Assembly (NCBI GenBank): GCA_030640595.1
Contig: DAOWJC010000112.1
Location: forward strand, 1-6,056
Length of the DNA: 6,056 bases
From: Dehalococcoidia bacterium
Lineage (GTDB): Bacteria > Chloroflexota > Dehalococcoidia > Dehalococcoidales > DAOWJC01
Reading direction: 5' to 3'
In this document: positions 5,726 to 6,056 of the stretch, piece by piece
Position numbering within the stretch: position 1 is the stretch's first letter
Layout of the letters: each line of letters begins with the position of its first letter
Notes under the pieces: model-generated
Seen by the model: only the letters and a program-made list of their open reading frames with translations
Databases searched by the model: none
What the model was told of the DNA's origin: nothing
Program-made: the position numbers and the translations under genes

Positions 5726-6056
5726 TGGATAAACTAACACTCAGGGATATTGAAGTTAAGGATAAGCGGGTGTTGGTCAGGGTTGACTTCAATGTTCCTC
5801 TGGATGAGAAGACGGGGGCTATTACCGACGATAATCGCATTCGAGCCACAATACCTACCATTAAATACCTTATTGACCGGGGGGCGAAGGTTATCCTGTG
5901 CTCTCACCTAGGTCGACCTGAAGGAAAGGTAGTTGATAAGCTGCAACTGAATGTTGTTGCCCAGCGCTTATCGCAAATTTTAGGACAGCCGGTGGGAGCC
6001 ACCAGGGATTGTATTGGTCCCGAAGTGGAGAAGGCGGTAGAAAGCTTGAGGGGTGG
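5725..6056 (+). CDS. pgk: Phosphoglycerate kinase, N-terminal part (cut by window end)
   Basis: Phosphoglycerate kinase transfers phosphate between 1,3-bisphosphoglycerate and ADP to give 3-phosphoglycerate and ATP in glycolysis, or the reverse in gluconeogenesis. About 110 codons of the expected 390-400 are present; the rest lies beyond the window. The visible N-terminal domain has RVDFNVP (19-25), R40 in the DDNRIRATIPTI stretch, and HLGRP (61-65), all parts of the 3-phosphoglycerate site in this family. The GTG start at 5725 shares its G with the last base of the dxs TAG stop. A ribosome binding site, AGGGAGAG (5714-5721), lies just upstream within dxs, so the pair is almost certainly one transcript and probably translationally coupled. 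No disruption is seen in the visible part. Confidence 0.95.
   Translation, partial: MDKLTLRDIEVKDKRVLVRVDFNVPLDEKTGAITDDNRIRATIPTIKYLIDRGAKVILCSHLGRPEGKVVDKLQLNVVAQRLSQILGQPVGATRDCIGPEVEKAVESLRG

Noticed and set aside
1..6056. CRISPR array, insertion sequence, riboswitch, toxin-antitoxin or defence genes
   Set aside because: No spaced repeats, terminal inverted repeats, transposase, conserved leader structure or small gene pairs were found; every sizeable open frame is either a known gene or its shadow.

Overview
The window holds six protein-coding genes and one tRNA gene. All are housekeeping or transport functions that I can assign from conserved motifs. The genome is bacterial. Dxs and PanB are of bacterial type, the promoter-like sites fit a sigma-70 pattern, and TTG, GTG and ATG starts all occur. 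The tRNA gene encodes its own CCA end. The gene content (TRAP uptake genes, a dxs-pgk pair, mid-range GC) and the Dxs N-terminus would suit an anaerobic Chloroflexota lineage such as Dehalococcoidia. That placement is inference from memory and is weak.

Layout on the + strand, left to right: (1) positions 4-1847 carry the small (DctQ-type) and large (DctM-type) membrane subunits of a TRAP transporter. They overlap by 10 nt, and the substrate-binding subunit is not in view. (2) panB (1898-2749) follows after 50 nt in the same direction and makes ketopantoate for pantothenate/CoA. It is visibly more AT-rich than its neighbours. (3) A tRNA-Arg(UCU) gene (2900-2976) and a DedA-family membrane protein gene (3041-3667) lie on the minus strand. 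(4) dxs (3827-5725), the first enzyme of the MEP isoprenoid pathway, diverges from dedA. It is joined by a 1-nt stop/start overlap to pgk (5725 to the window end, truncated), which encodes glycolytic phosphoglycerate kinase.

Functional links: dxs and pgk form an apparent translationally coupled pair around triose-phosphate metabolism, since Dxs consumes pyruvate plus glyceraldehyde-3-phosphate and PGK acts just below that point. DedA proteins are implicated in recycling undecaprenyl phosphate, a downstream isoprenoid product, so the divergent dedA/dxs pair is suggestive but may be coincidental. The TRAP genes and panB are co-directional without a clear functional link.

The gaps between genes are all under 200 nt. 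Three contain promoter-like sites (for the tRNA, dedA and dxs), each with a TGN extended -10. I found no CRISPR array, insertion sequence, phage gene, riboswitch or strong intrinsic terminator, and no convincing previously undescribed system. The findings are modest ones.
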